DNA of 64,000 bases from Saccharibacillus kuerlensis DSM 22868 (GTDB lineage: Bacteria > Bacillota > Bacilli > Paenibacillales > Paenibacillaceae): contig NZ_KB899277.1 of assembly GCF_000378145.1 (NCBI RefSeq), positions 496,001-560,000 of the forward strand, given 5' to 3'. This document shows, one piece after another, positions 35,278 to 44,091 of this stretch (positions within the stretch are counted from its first letter, which is position 1; each line of letters starts with the position of its first letter). Below the pieces are notes generated by a model. It searched no databases. It was given only the letters and a program-made list of their open reading frames with translations, and was not told the DNA's origin. The position numbers and the translations under genes are program-made.

Positions 35278-37218
35278 TCAAGATCCGGGATGCTTCAGTT
35301 CCGCCAGTTCCCTTTTCACCTCGCGGATCTCGTCCATAACTTCAGCGGAGAACGTGCCGGGCCAGGCAGCGTTCTCTTTTTTCTTATGCCCTGCCTTATC
35401 GGCATCATTTTCCTTTTTGTCGTGACTACCCGAAATACTGCCGCTTTCTCCTTCTCCCCGCATTAACTCCGAAAGTTTCAGCTCCAGCATCAGCCGCCGC
35501 TCGTTCTCTTCGCGTCCGCCCGGATGTTCTTCCCGCAGCCGCCGGCTTTCTTCCCGCTCGGCCAATGTACCTTCAAACAGCTCAAAACCGCCCTCTCCAT
35601 CCAGTTCCGCGATTCGATTGGCCGCTTTACGAACCAGCATCCGGTCGTGCGACACCAGCAGCAGCGCACCCTGATATCGCATCAACGCATTTTCCATCAC
35701 CTCGCGTGTGTCGATATCGAGGTGATTGTTCGGTTCGTCGAGCACCAGCAGATTGGCTCCACCAAAATACAATCGGATAAATGCCGCACGGCATTTTTCG
35801 CCCATGCTGAGATCGCTGATTTTCTTAAATACATCTTCGCGGGAAAACAGGAAGCATCCCAGCAGCGTCCTGGCCTCTGTCTGCGTCATGTTTGGGAGTT
35901 CCAGCAGACTGTCCAGCAGACTCTGCTCCAGCGGCAGCCCTTCCAATTCCTGCGAAAAGTATCCGATCTTCACGCCGGAATGCAGCTTGACCTTGCCGGA
36001 AGACGGTGCAAGTTTCTCCGTGGCCAGCCGCAGCAGCGTCGTCTTGCCGCTTCCGTTCGGTCCTCGCACCGCCAGCCGGTCTCCGCGATCCAACTGAAAA
36101 TGAGCATCCTTCACAATAACGCAAGGTCCATAGGCAAAATGCACATGCTCAAATCGCAGCAGCGTACGCGCCTCGAAGCCTTCGTCTTCCAAGCTCATTT
36201 TGAGCTGCGGCGCTTGGCGCACACTGCCGACGCTTTCGGCATCCAGTCGTTCCAACTGCTTCTGCTTGGCGTGGTAACGGGAAATGTTCTTTTTCGCTTT
36301 GGCTTTGTAGTAGCTCTGCGTAATCTTGACCTCGCTTTGGTGGGTAGCGGCATTATGTGCCTGCTTGAACCACTGCTGGTAATTGCGGATCGACTCCTCC
36401 AGCGCTTTTCTCTGCTGCTCCTGCTTCTTGTGCAGTGCCTCGTGCTCCCGCAGTTCGCGCTCCTTATGCCCTTTATAATCGGTGTAACCGCCGCGGTATT
36501 TCTGGATTCCGTCCGGGTTCAGCTCGCAGACTGCCGTCGCTACCTCATCGATAAACTGCCGGTCGTGCGAAACGAACAGCAGCGTACCGGCATAAGCTTT
36601 GAGCTGCTCTTCAAGCCAATGCAGACTCTCTTCGTCCAGATGATTGGTCGGCTCGTCGAGAATGAGCAGTTTCGACGATCTGGCCAGCAGCGCCGCCAGT
36701 CGCACTCTTGTTTTCTGCCCTCCGCTCAGCGAAGCGTAAGGCAGGTTCCATGTTTCCTGCGGCAGACCGATGCGCTGAAGCTGCTTCTCGACTTCATTTT
36801 CCCAATCGAATCCGCCCAGCGCTTCATAGGCTTCCAATGCCGGACCGTAGGCTTCCAGCGCCTGCTGTGCCTCACTGCCGGTTCCACTCATCTCCCGCGT
36901 CAGAGCATCAAGCCTTTGCTTCAGCGCATACAGCTCCCCATTCTCCCGATAAGCCCGTTCCAGCGCGGTCACTTCTGCAGGAATCTCCTCGTGCTGCTTC
37001 ATCATGCCCCATTCTTCAAGCGGCAGCAGCCGTTCTACACTTCCTCCTGTCGACTCTTCCATGCCGGCCAAGATGCGCAGCAGCGTCGTCTTCCCGCAGC
37101 CATTGCGTCCGAACAGAGCCAACCGCTCGCCTTCCGTCACTTCCATGTTCACCTTTTCAAAAAGCGTTCGGCCGTTCCAGTCCTTCTCTAAATCTCTGGC
37201 GATCATCCATGTACGCAT
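35278..37218 (-). CDS. ABC-F family ATPase (probable ribosome-protection or translation factor)
   Basis: 646 residues with two ABC domains and no membrane segment. First domain: Walker A FGRNGCGKTT, signature LSGGQKTRVRLA, DEPTNHLDEE. A basic helical linker (about residues 235-300) forms the P-site tRNA interaction motif. Second domain: GPNGSGKTT, a degenerate signature LSMGEKCRAAF, DEPNNHLDID. ABC-F proteins bind the ribosomal E site; some remove antibiotics. The gene is preceded by a promoter, a short leader peptide and a terminator directly before its ribosome site, the arrangement of antibiotic-induced resistance ABC-F genes. Resistance is therefore a plausible but untested role. The ATG at 37218 is preferred to a TTG at 37239, which lies within the AGAGG ribosome site region. 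Confidence 0.88.
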   Translation of the reverse strand: MRTWMIARDLEKDWNGRTLFEKVNMEVTEGERLALFGRNGCGKTTLLRILAGMEESTGGSVERLLPLEEWGMMKQHEEIPAEVTALERAYRENGELYALKQRLDALTREMSGTGSEAQQALEAYGPALEAYEALGGFDWENEVEKQLQRIGLPQETWNLPYASLSGGQKTRVRLAALLARSSKLLILDEPTNHLDEESLHWLEEQLKAYAGTLLFVSHDRQFIDEVATAVCELNPDGIQKYRGGYTDYKGHKERELREHEALHKKQEQQRKALEESIRNYQQWFKQAHNAATHQSEVKITQSYYKAKAKKNISRYHAKQKQLERLDAESVGSVRQAPQLKMSLEDEGFEARTLLRFEHVHFAYGPCVIVKDAHFQLDRGDRLAVRGPNGSGKTTLLRLATEKLAPSSGKVKLHSGVKIGYFSQELEGLPLEQSLLDSLLELPNMTQTEARTLLGCFLFSREDVFKKISDLSMGEKCRAAFIRLYFGGANLLVLDEPNNHLDIDTREVMENALMRYQGALLLVSHDRMLVRKAANRIAELDGEGGFELFEGTLAEREESRRLREEHPGGREENERRLMLELKLSELMRGEGESGSISGSHDKKENDADKAGHKKKENAAWPGTFSAEVMDEIREVKRELAELKHPGS

Positions 37219-37242
37219 AAAAAACCATCCTCTCTCCAAATA

Positions 37243-37280
37243 AAAAAGTCCGCAGAGCGGAAAATGCCGCTGCGGACTTA
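37243..37280 (-). terminator. Attenuator hairpin just before the ABC-F gene
   Basis: AAGTCCGCAG(C)GG / CCGC...CTGCGGACTT type stem (AAGTCCGCAGAGCGG with CCGCTGCGGACTT) followed on the minus strand by TTTTTTA, ending only about 10 nt before the ribosome site of the ABC-F gene. There is no gene between the promoter and this terminator except a short leader frame, so it must act on the ABC-F transcript itself. Confidence 0.8.
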
Positions 37281-37523
37281 GGAGAATAAAGGATTGAGCA
37301 GAAACCTGCGTATTTCACGGGAGGATAGGCGCGCCGCCGGAAGGATTCCGAAAAAAACGGTACGCAAAAAGAGGCACACACTCCCGATGGAAGACGCACG
37401 TATCCCTCTCTCACTCCTGCCGCAGTCGAACGTTTCGCCGCTCGTCTGTCATGTTCCGCTTTTTTTGCATATTCGAATAAACGGTCGGTTGACCGAATGG
37501 TGCAAAAAAGCGGGTATGCCGAG

Positions 37524-37553
37524 TTAGATGAGGTCATGCGTTTTATACTTCAT
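37524..37553 (-). CDS. Putative 9-residue leader peptide (MKYKTHDLI) of the ABC-F gene
   Basis: A nine-codon frame, MKYKTHDLI then TAA, begins about 40 nt after the predicted transcription start and has GAGAGGT upstream. It precedes a 250-nt leader and a terminator. Ribosome stalling on such peptides controls related genes such as vmlR and lmo0919. The call is based on position only. Confidence 0.4.
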   Translation of the reverse strand: MKYKTHDLI

Positions 37554-37600
37554 CGTATAGTGGTTACCTCTCAAATTCTACAGATTGTGTAAACACCGCC

Positions 37601-37629
37601 AGTATAACGAAATTTGAAAGCGGTGACAA
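37601..37629 (-). promoter_or_regulatory. Sigma-A promoter of the ABC-F leader
   Basis: On the minus strand, TTGTCA (37629-37624), a 17-bp spacer and TATACT (37606-37601). The leader to the ABC-F start codon is about 375 nt. Confidence 0.72.
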
Positions 37630-37643
37630 CCTCTTTTAACCGA

Positions 37644-37850
37644 TCAGCCGAAAATGAATCCCCAAACCGCATGCAGTCCCGTCCCGGCCATCAAGATTAC
37701 GCCTGCGATAAAAGCCAAATAAACGAGCAGTCCGATGCCTGCGATCAGCGCGATTCCGATCCGGATTCCGCCGCCGATTCGCTTTTCGATGCGATTTTCG
37801 ATTTGCTTTTCAATTCGGGCTTCCCTTTTCCCGTGCATGCGGTTTTCCAT
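37644..37850 (-). CDS. Small membrane protein of unknown function
   Basis: 68 residues. The first half is highly charged (REARIEKQIENRIEKRI) and could be an amphipathic helix; the second half is a long hydrophobic region (about 34-66) that could form two short membrane segments. The ATG at 37850 follows GGAG at 11 nt. It lies directly before the ABC-F promoter and divergent from the sucrose repressor gene. I do not recognise the family and cannot assign a function. Confidence 0.55.
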   Translation of the reverse strand: MENRMHGKREARIEKQIENRIEKRIGGGIRIGIALIAGIGLLVYLAFIAGVILMAGTGLHAVWGFIFG

Positions 37851-38024
37851 AATCGACCACTCTCCGTTCCTCAATTGGGCCTGTTATCTTGGATTCTTGC
37901 TCAGATAAAAAGCTCTTCCTTCCTTTTATCGGCATTTCGATACGTTTTCGATACCCCGCATCTGCAAACAATGTGTGAACGTGGTAAAATCGGCATAGCA
38001 AAACGTAAGGAGAAATCAGCTGAC

Positions 38025-39023
38025 ATGAATAAGACCATATCGGATATTGCACAAATGGCAGGCGTTGCCAAAAGCACGGTGTCCCGCTACCTAAACGGCG
38101 GCTCCGTCAGTGCCAAAACAAAGCAAAAACTTGAACGTATCACCCGGGAATCCGGTTATGTGCCCAACACGTTCGCTCAAAGCCTCAAAGCCAAACGGAC
38201 AAATCTGATCGGAACCATCGTTCCGCGGCTCGACTCGTTCGCAGCTGCGCAGACGATGACCGGCATTGATGAAGAACTGCGGACATCCGGCGGCAGAATG
38301 CTCGTGTACAATGCTGGACAGGATCGTCAGCGGGAGATTGAAGCAATGATCGATCTTGCCCGGCAAAAAGTGGCTGGAATCATCCTTATGGCTACTGAAG
38401 TTACGGAGCAGCATCTGCGGACAGCAGAAGCAGTAGGCATTCCCGTTCTCCTCGTCGGCCAGGGCCATCGGGAACTGCATAGTCTTGTCTATGACGATCA
38501 CCGGGCCGGGCTGCTTATGGGGCGTCATGTGCTGGAAATGGGGCATCGCCGTATCGCTTATCTGGGCGTTACCGAAGAAGACGAAGCGGTCGGCCTGCAT
38601 CGTAAAGAAGGCTTCCGTCAGGCAGCAGCGGAGTATCCGAACTGCGAAGTTCGTTATTTCGAGAGCAGCTTCAAGATTTCCGATGCCCGGCTGGCAGCAG
38701 AACAGATTCTGGATCACTATTCGCCTACGCTTATCGTATGCGCTACCGATAATATCGCGCTAGGCGTCGTAAAAACGGCTCATATACGCGGCCTTTCGAT
38801 CCCATCGGATCTGTCGGTTACCGGCTTCGGTGGCTATGAAGTAACCGAAATTATCCATCCGGCGCTGACTACCGTACGTTTTCCGTATTTTGAAGCAGGC
38901 AGGCTAGCGGCACAAAGCATTTTGAAGCTGACTGCGGGCCAAGAAGTTGAACATTCCAGAGTACTAGACGTTGAGTTCCATTCTCAAGAAAGCGTTGACA
39001 ATTTGAACAAGCCTTCGGTATAA
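38025..39023 (+). CDS. scrR: LacI-family repressor of the sucrose genes
   Basis: 332 residues. N-terminal helix-turn-helix TISDIAQMAGVAKSTVSRYLNGG (residues 4-26) and hinge helix, then a periplasmic-binding-type effector domain (LIGTIVPRLDSF onward) that probably senses fructose, a fructose phosphate or sucrose. Three operators GGAACCGGTTCC lie between it and scrB, which supports its role. The ATG at 38025 follows AAGGAG at 12 nt; the upstream in-frame extension is not coding. The downstream promoter overlaps its last codons: its TAA stop is inside the -10 box. Confidence 0.9.
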   Translation: MNKTISDIAQMAGVAKSTVSRYLNGGSVSAKTKQKLERITRESGYVPNTFAQSLKAKRTNLIGTIVPRLDSFAAAQTMTGIDEELRTSGGRMLVYNAGQDRQREIEAMIDLARQKVAGIILMATEVTEQHLRTAEAVGIPVLLVGQGHRELHSLVYDDHRAGLLMGRHVLEMGHRRIAYLGVTEEDEAVGLHRKEGFRQAAAEYPNCEVRYFESSFKISDARLAAEQILDHYSPTLIVCATDNIALGVVKTAHIRGLSIPSDLSVTGFGGYEVTEIIHPALTTVRFPYFEAGRLAAQSILKLTAGQEVEHSRVLDVEFHSQESVDNLNKPSV

Positions 39024-39024
39024 T
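38995..39024 (+). promoter_or_regulatory. Promoter of the scrB-scrK-scrA operon
   Basis: TTGACA (38995-39000), 18-bp spacer, TATAAT (39019-39024); both hexamers are perfect consensus. The scrR stop codon lies within the -10 box. The first operator begins 6 nt downstream. Confidence 0.88.
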
Positions 39025-39030
39025 GCAATC

Positions 39031-39042
39031 GGAACCGGTTCC
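39031..39042 (+). promoter_or_regulatory. Operator O1, GGAACCGGTTCC
   Basis: Perfect 12-bp palindrome with the central CG of LacI-type operators, located at the transcription start of the scr promoter. Bound repressor would block the promoter. Confidence 0.85.
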
Positions 39043-39120
39043 AGTTTTGTTCGGACAATCGTCCGCTTCTTGGAACCGACTTCGTAGATTGACAGAAGGC
39101 TTATTTTTTTATTTACAAAC

Positions 39121-39132
39121 GGAACCGGTTCC
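39121..39132 (+). promoter_or_regulatory. Operator O2, GGAACCGGTTCC
   Basis: Identical to O1, 90 bp downstream in the leader. A degenerate half site, TGGAACCGA, lies between at about 39071. Confidence 0.8.
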
Positions 39133-39164
39133 TTTTTTCATTTCGATCCATTTCATTTCGAAAC

Positions 39165-39176
39165 GGAACCGGTTCT
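39165..39176 (+). promoter_or_regulatory. Operator O3, GGAACCGGTTCT
   Basis: One mismatch from O1 and O2 and 44 bp after O2, close to the scrB ribosome site. With O1 and O2 it could support looping or a roadblock. Confidence 0.72.
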
Positions 39177-39201
39177 GAAAAACCGGAGGATGCCTGCTCA
39201 T

Positions 39202-40749
39202 ATGAAAATGACACGCGAACAAAAATACCGGCTGCTCCGGCAGGCGGAACCGGGCGAGCTGATGCACTTGGCCGAAAAAGTCGATCTCTGCGATTGGCGG
39301 CAGAGCTATCATATTCAGCCGCATACCGGTCTGCTCAACGACCCTAATGGATTCGCCTATTTCAACGGCGAATATCATCTCTTCTATCAGTGGTTCCCGC
39401 TCGGAACGGACCATGGCATGAAATATTGGTATCATGTCGTCTCCTCCGACCTGGCGCACTGGAAAGATGCCGGAATCGGACTGGAGCCCGGCGACTCCTA
39501 CGATTCGCACGGAGCCTATTCCGGCAGCGCTATCGTCAAGGACGATCGCCTGCATCTGATGTATACAGGTAACACTCGGGACAGCGACTGGATTCGCCAT
39601 CCGTATCAGTGTCTTGCGATCATGGACAAGGATGGCACGATCACGAAGCACGAACAAGCGGTGATTACGGATATCCCTGCAGGTTATACCGATCATTTCC
39701 GCGATCCCAAGGTCTGGCAGGATGGCGATTCCTATCTGTCCGTCATCGGCGCCCAGCGCAGCGACCTGACAGGAGCCGCTGTTCTGTATCGTTCAAACGA
39801 CTTGATAAACTGGACGTTTGAAGGAGAGCTTAAGACTTCTCTCCCTTCCTTCGGCTATATGTGGGAATGTCCGGATTATTTCGAATTGGACGGCACAGGC
39901 GTACTGCTGCTCTGTCCGCAGGGGCTGGAGCCGGAAGGCGATCGCTTCCGCAATATTTATCAATCGGGGTATCTGCTTGGCTCTCCACTGAATACAGCGA
40001 CCCGCGAATTCAACCACGGCGAATTTATCGAATTGGACCGGGGCTTTGACTTCTATGCACCGCAGACGACGGAAGGACCGGACGGAACTAGGCTGCTCGT
40101 TGGATGGATGGGGCTGCCCGATCTAGAATATCCGACGGACGACAATGGCTGGGCACACTGCCTGACGCTGCCACGAGAACTCTCTATCCGGAACGGACGA
40201 TTGATTCAGCGTCCTGCTGCGGGACTGGCAGGTCTGCGGGGCGAGGAACGTTCCTTCTCCACTCTATTGAACGACGAAACCCGCCGCTTCGAAGGAGCCG
40301 AAGGTTCTTCTTACGAATTGAGCTTCACCATTGAGCAGTTCGACAGCAGCGGCACATTCGGCATCGAATTCCGTACAAGCGAATCCGAACGAACAGTGCT
40401 CTCCTACGAGGCCGGCAGCGGCACGGTCACACTTGACCGATCAAATTCGGGTGCTCCGGCAAGTCCGGCATACGGCACGACCCGCAGCTGTACCCTGGAG
40501 AATGAGACGGACAGAAAGTCACTCGAATTCCGTTTGTTTGTGGATGTTTCCTCCGTGGAAATTTTCGTCGGCGACGGCGAAGAAGTATTCACCGCCCGCA
40601 TTTTCCCAGATCCGTCAAGCACGGGGATTTCGTTCTTCGCGAACGGTGGAAGCGCAGCATTTGAAGCTTCATTCTGGCCATATCATAAAGGCGCAATTCC
40701 TCAAGAACGTCCGGCCGACATTTATAATAACGGGAAGGTGAAACCATGA
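39202..40749 (+). CDS. scrB: Sucrose-6-phosphate hydrolase (GH32)
   Basis: Splits sucrose 6-phosphate into glucose 6-phosphate and fructose. 515 residues: a five-bladed beta-propeller of family GH32 and a C-terminal beta-sandwich. Catalytic residues are the nucleophile Asp47 in LNDPNG, Asp168 in FRDPKVW and the acid/base Glu222 in WECPD. No signal peptide, as expected for an intracellular enzyme behind a PTS. The start at 39202 is favoured, with GGAGG 12 nt upstream; an ATG at 39190 touches that site. Its last codon overlaps the scrK start (ATGA). Confidence 0.95.
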   Translation: MKMTREQKYRLLRQAEPGELMHLAEKVDLCDWRQSYHIQPHTGLLNDPNGFAYFNGEYHLFYQWFPLGTDHGMKYWYHVVSSDLAHWKDAGIGLEPGDSYDSHGAYSGSAIVKDDRLHLMYTGNTRDSDWIRHPYQCLAIMDKDGTITKHEQAVITDIPAGYTDHFRDPKVWQDGDSYLSVIGAQRSDLTGAAVLYRSNDLINWTFEGELKTSLPSFGYMWECPDYFELDGTGVLLLCPQGLEPEGDRFRNIYQSGYLLGSPLNTATREFNHGEFIELDRGFDFYAPQTTEGPDGTRLLVGWMGLPDLEYPTDDNGWAHCLTLPRELSIRNGRLIQRPAAGLAGLRGEERSFSTLLNDETRRFEGAEGSSYELSFTIEQFDSSGTFGIEFRTSESERTVLSYEAGSGTVTLDRSNSGAPASPAYGTTRSCTLENETDRKSLEFRLFVDVSSVEIFVGDGEEVFTARIFPDPSSTGISFFANGGSAAFEASFWPYHKGAIPQERPADIYNNGKVKP

Positions 40750-41729
40750 GCCGTCTCTACGCGATTGGCGAAGTACTGATCGATTTTATTCCTTTGCAAA
40801 AAGGCTGTGCGCTCAAAGATGTAACAGCTTTTGAACGAGCACCAGGCGGAGCACCCGCGAACGTAGCGGCTGCTGTCGCCAAATACGGAGCTCCATCCTC
40901 CCTGCTGACCAAGCTGGGCAGCGACGCCTTCGGCGACTTCTTGTTGGAGGAGCTGCAAAATGCCGGCGTGGATACGCAGCATGTGCTTCGGACAAGCGAA
41001 GCCAATACCGGTTTGGCCTTCGTCTCCCTTAAGGAGAACGGCGAACGGGATTTCTCCTTCTACCGCAATCCGTCGGCAGATCTGCTGCTGTCGGAAACCG
41101 AGATTGACGGAAACCTGTTCGAAGCCGGAGACATTCTGCACTTCGGTTCGGTCGATCTTGTCGACAGCCCGATGAAACAGGCGCACCGCAAAGCAATTCA
41201 TGCGGTCAAGGCAGCGGGCGGACTTGTGAGCTTCGATCCTAACGTGCGTCTGCCTCTGTGGAGCGATGCCGAAAGCTGCCGCCGGGCGATTCTGGAATTC
41301 CTGCCTAAAGCGCACTTAATCAAAATTTCCGACGAAGAGCTGGAGTTCATTACGGGCATCTCGGATATCGAAACGGCGATCTCTTCTCTGTTCCGGGGCG
41401 ATGTACAAGCCGTCGTCTACACACGCGGCAGCGAAGGAGCAGAACTATATACCAAGAATGGACGCTACACCGCTCCAGGCTTCAAAGTACAGGCTCAAGA
41501 CACAACCGGTGCAGGCGACGCTTTTGTAGGCGGGTTTCTGTTCCATCTGCTGAAGCGGGAAGCCGCTCCGGATCGACTCACAGATATACTCGACAACTAT
41601 CATGAAGAAATTTTGCACTTTGCCAATGCAAGCGGAGCGCTCACCACGACAAATAAAGGAGCCATTTCCGCTCTGCCTGATACAGCGGCGATCGAAGCCC
41701 TCATGAAATCTCAACAACTGACATCCTGA
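40746..41729 (+). CDS. scrK: Fructokinase (PfkB/ribokinase family)
   Basis: Phosphorylates the fructose released by ScrB to fructose 6-phosphate with ATP. 327 residues. PfkB signatures are GGAPANVAAAVAKYG near residue 37 and TTGAGDAFVGGF with the catalytic base Asp258. It overlaps scrB by 4 nt and precedes scrA by 32 nt, so it belongs to the scr operon. Confidence 0.93.
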   Translation: MSRLYAIGEVLIDFIPLQKGCALKDVTAFERAPGGAPANVAAAVAKYGAPSSLLTKLGSDAFGDFLLEELQNAGVDTQHVLRTSEANTGLAFVSLKENGERDFSFYRNPSADLLLSETEIDGNLFEAGDILHFGSVDLVDSPMKQAHRKAIHAVKAAGGLVSFDPNVRLPLWSDAESCRRAILEFLPKAHLIKISDEELEFITGISDIETAISSLFRGDVQAVVYTRGSEGAELYTKNGRYTAPGFKVQAQDTTGAGDAFVGGFLFHLLKREAAPDRLTDILDNYHEEILHFANASGALTTTNKGAISALPDTAAIEALMKSQQLTS

Positions 41730-41761
41730 ATGATAGCCCACTCCCGAAAGGAATGAACGAC

Positions 41762-43798
41762 ATGTCCGAAAATCGCGACATCGCACGTGAGGTCGTCGAA
41801 GCCATCGGCGGCAAAGAAAATATCGCCTCGTTCGCGCACTGCGCAACCCGGCTTCGCATCATGGTACACGACCAAGAGAAGATCGATCAGAACCGTATTG
41901 AAAATACGGATAAAGTCAAAGGCGCTTTTTTCAATTCCGGCCAGTATCAGATCATTTTCGGCACCGGCACGGTCAATCGCATTTTTGAAGAAGTAGAAAA
42001 GCTCGGTATCGAAAGCACTTCCCAAGAAGATATCAAGAGTCAGGGCAAAAAGCAGGGTAATGCTTTCCAGCGCGCTGTTCGCACATTTGGCGACGTTTTC
42101 GTCCCAATTATTCCGGTCCTGGTCGCTACTGGCCTGTTTATGGGTCTGCGCGGTCTGCTGACGCAGGATCAAGTCTTGGCCTGGTTCGGCGCGACATCAG
42201 ATAGCATTTCGCCTAACTTCCTGCTGTTCACGCAGGTTCTGACCGACACAGCCTTCGCGTTCCTGCCGGCGCTCATTGCCTGGTCTGCGTTCCGCGTGTT
42301 CGGGGGCAGTCCCATCCTCGGTATCGTTCTCGGTCTTATGCTGGTCAATCCGGCGCTGCCGAACGCTTACGCTGTCGCTGACGGCAGCGCCGAAGCCTTG
42401 ACGATGTTTGGATTTATTCCGGTGGTCGGCTATCAAGGTTCGGTGCTGCCCGCCTTCTTCGTCGGCCTGCTCGGCGCCAAGTTCGAGAAATTTTTGCGCA
42501 AAAGAGTACCCGAAGCGCTTGATCTGATCCTGACACCGTTTATCACGCTGCTCGTCATGATTACGTTGGGACTATTCGTGATCGGACCTGTGTTCCATTC
42601 GCTGGAGAACGTCGTTCTGCACGGAACAACATTCCTGCTCGATCTGCCTTTCGGCATTGCAGGCCTGTTGATCGGATTCTTCCATCAGATCGTCGTAGTA
42701 ACAGGCGTACATCACATCTTCAATTTCCTGGAGATTCAGCTGCTGGAACGGACCGGCTCCAATCCGTTCAACGCCATCATTACCTGCGCAATGGCGGCGC
42801 AGGGCGCAGCCTGCCTGGCTGTCGGCCTGAAGACCAAGAACAACAAGCTGAAGGCACTCGCGCTGCCTTCGTCGCTGTCCGCTTTCCTCGGCATCAGCGA
42901 ACCGGCCATCTTCGGCGTCAACCTGCGTTACATGAAACCGTTCATTATGGGTCTGATCGGCGGCGGAGTCGGCGGCTTCCTGGCCTCCCTGCTGCACCTT
43001 GCAGGTACTGGCATGGCCGTAACCGTTATTCCGGGTACGCTGCTGTACCTGAACAATCAGCTCCCGCTGTACATTCTGTGCAACGTGGTCGGTGCGGCAG
43101 TCGCATTCGCTCTGACTTGGCTGTTCGGCTACAAGGATGACCAGAACCTTGTAGAGAATACGTCGACAGCTGGCAGTGCCCAAGGCAGCGAATCGTCTAC
43201 AAGCAGTACACAGAAGGCTGCAGTTACGGCAGCTTCCGTATCGACTTCTGCTGCAGCTTCGAATGCAGCCCCAGCTGCTTCGGATTATGCAGCGGCGGAA
43301 ACAGTCGTTGAATCTCCAAGCACTCTGCTGGAAGTTCGGTCGCCAATTACCGGCACTGCCCTTCCATTGTCGGAAGTGCCGGATCCGGCGTTCTCCGAAG
43401 GCCATATGGGACGCGGCATCGCCGTCGACCCTGCGGAAGGCCGTGTACTCGCGCCGTTCGACTGCACCGTGGCTCACGTAATGGACAAGAGTAAGCACGC
43501 CGTTATTCTCGAGCACGACAACGGCACCCAGCTTCTGATCCATGTCGGCATCAATACCGTCTCTCTCAAAGGACAAGGCTTTACCGCCCATGTAAAGAGC
43601 GGAGAACGTGTCACAGCCGGACAGCTTCTGCTGGAGTTTGATCTGAATGTAATCCGTGCAGCAGGTCTCTCGGCTGTCACGCCAATCCTGGTGCCGGACG
43701 GCATCGACAGCGTGCTGGACGTACAGCCTCAGACGCAGGGGCCTGTCACTGCAGGCGAGCAGACGGTTCTCGGAGTTCGCTCTTCCAACGCATTGTAA
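41762..43798 (+). CDS. scrA: Sucrose-specific PTS enzyme IIBCA
   Basis: Imports sucrose and phosphorylates it to sucrose 6-phosphate. 678 residues in the order B-C-A. EIIB: phosphorylated Cys27 in FAHCATRLRI. EIIC: about ten membrane segments (residues 100-460) with GISEPAIFGVNLRY. A Ser/Ala/Thr-rich linker lies at about 468-518. EIIA: Crr-type domain with the phosphorylated histidine in LLIHVGINTV (His594). A fused EIIA means no separate glucose-type IIA is needed. The ATG at 41762 follows AAAGGA at 9 nt. It is the last gene of the scr operon before a strong terminator. Specificity is inferred from ScrB and ScrK. Confidence 0.93.
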   Translation: MSENRDIAREVVEAIGGKENIASFAHCATRLRIMVHDQEKIDQNRIENTDKVKGAFFNSGQYQIIFGTGTVNRIFEEVEKLGIESTSQEDIKSQGKKQGNAFQRAVRTFGDVFVPIIPVLVATGLFMGLRGLLTQDQVLAWFGATSDSISPNFLLFTQVLTDTAFAFLPALIAWSAFRVFGGSPILGIVLGLMLVNPALPNAYAVADGSAEALTMFGFIPVVGYQGSVLPAFFVGLLGAKFEKFLRKRVPEALDLILTPFITLLVMITLGLFVIGPVFHSLENVVLHGTTFLLDLPFGIAGLLIGFFHQIVVVTGVHHIFNFLEIQLLERTGSNPFNAIITCAMAAQGAACLAVGLKTKNNKLKALALPSSLSAFLGISEPAIFGVNLRYMKPFIMGLIGGGVGGFLASLLHLAGTGMAVTVIPGTLLYLNNQLPLYILCNVVGAAVAFALTWLFGYKDDQNLVENTSTAGSAQGSESSTSSTQKAAVTAASVSTSAAASNAAPAASDYAAAETVVESPSTLLEVRSPITGTALPLSEVPDPAFSEGHMGRGIAVDPAEGRVLAPFDCTVAHVMDKSKHAVILEHDNGTQLLIHVGINTVSLKGQGFTAHVKSGERVTAGQLLLEFDLNVIRAAGLSAVTPILVPDGIDSVLDVQPQTQGPVTAGEQTVLGVRSSNAL

Positions 43799-43858
43799 TC
43801 CAGACCTGCAGAATAAGCTTTCGATTACAGGATAGAAACAAATGCAAAATAAGCATAA

Positions 43859-43891
43859 GCAAAAACCCGCCGGAATTTTCGGCGGGTTTTC
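43859..43891 (+). terminator. Terminator of the scr operon
   Basis: Stem AACCCGCCG / CGGCGGGTT with loop GAATTTT-like sequence, followed by TTTTC, 60 nt after the scrA stop. Confidence 0.88.
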
Positions 43892-43968
43892 TGTTAGGCA
43901 TAAGTTATAGATAAGTTATGGTTATGGTTGCAGTTAAAGCGGAAGTTAAAGATTCAAGAAAATTACAC

Positions 43969-43996
43969 AAAAAAAGAAGCCCCTCAGGGCTTCTTC
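43969..43996 (-). terminator. Terminator of the tRNA-Pro / tRNA-Gly transcript
   Basis: Stem GAAGCCC / GGGCTTC with a 4-nt loop and a seven-T run on the minus strand, 9 nt beyond the tRNA-Gly 3' end. Confidence 0.88.
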
Positions 43997-44001
43997 ATGA
44001 A

Positions 44002-44072
44002 AGCGGGTGATGGGAATCGAACCCACGCTACCAGCTTGGAAGGCTGGAGTTCTACCATTGAACTACACCCGC
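44002..44072 (-). tRNA. tRNA-Gly (TCC)
   Basis: 71 nt. Acceptor GCGGGTG / CACCCGC, D arm with TAGTTCAATGGTAGA, anticodon loop CTTCCAA (anticodon TCC), T arm GGGTTCGATTCCC, discriminator T. CCA is not encoded. It lies 19 nt downstream of tRNA-Pro and is co-transcribed with it. Confidence 0.95.
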
Positions 44073-44091
44073 ATATGTAGATAAAATAAAA

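Noticed and set aside
37157-37537. A 126-codon frame on the minus strand across the ABC-F leader
   Set aside because: It runs through the attenuator hairpin and overlaps the ABC-F start in another frame. It lacks a ribosome site and its composition is not protein-like. A role as an alternative leader frame cannot be fully excluded.
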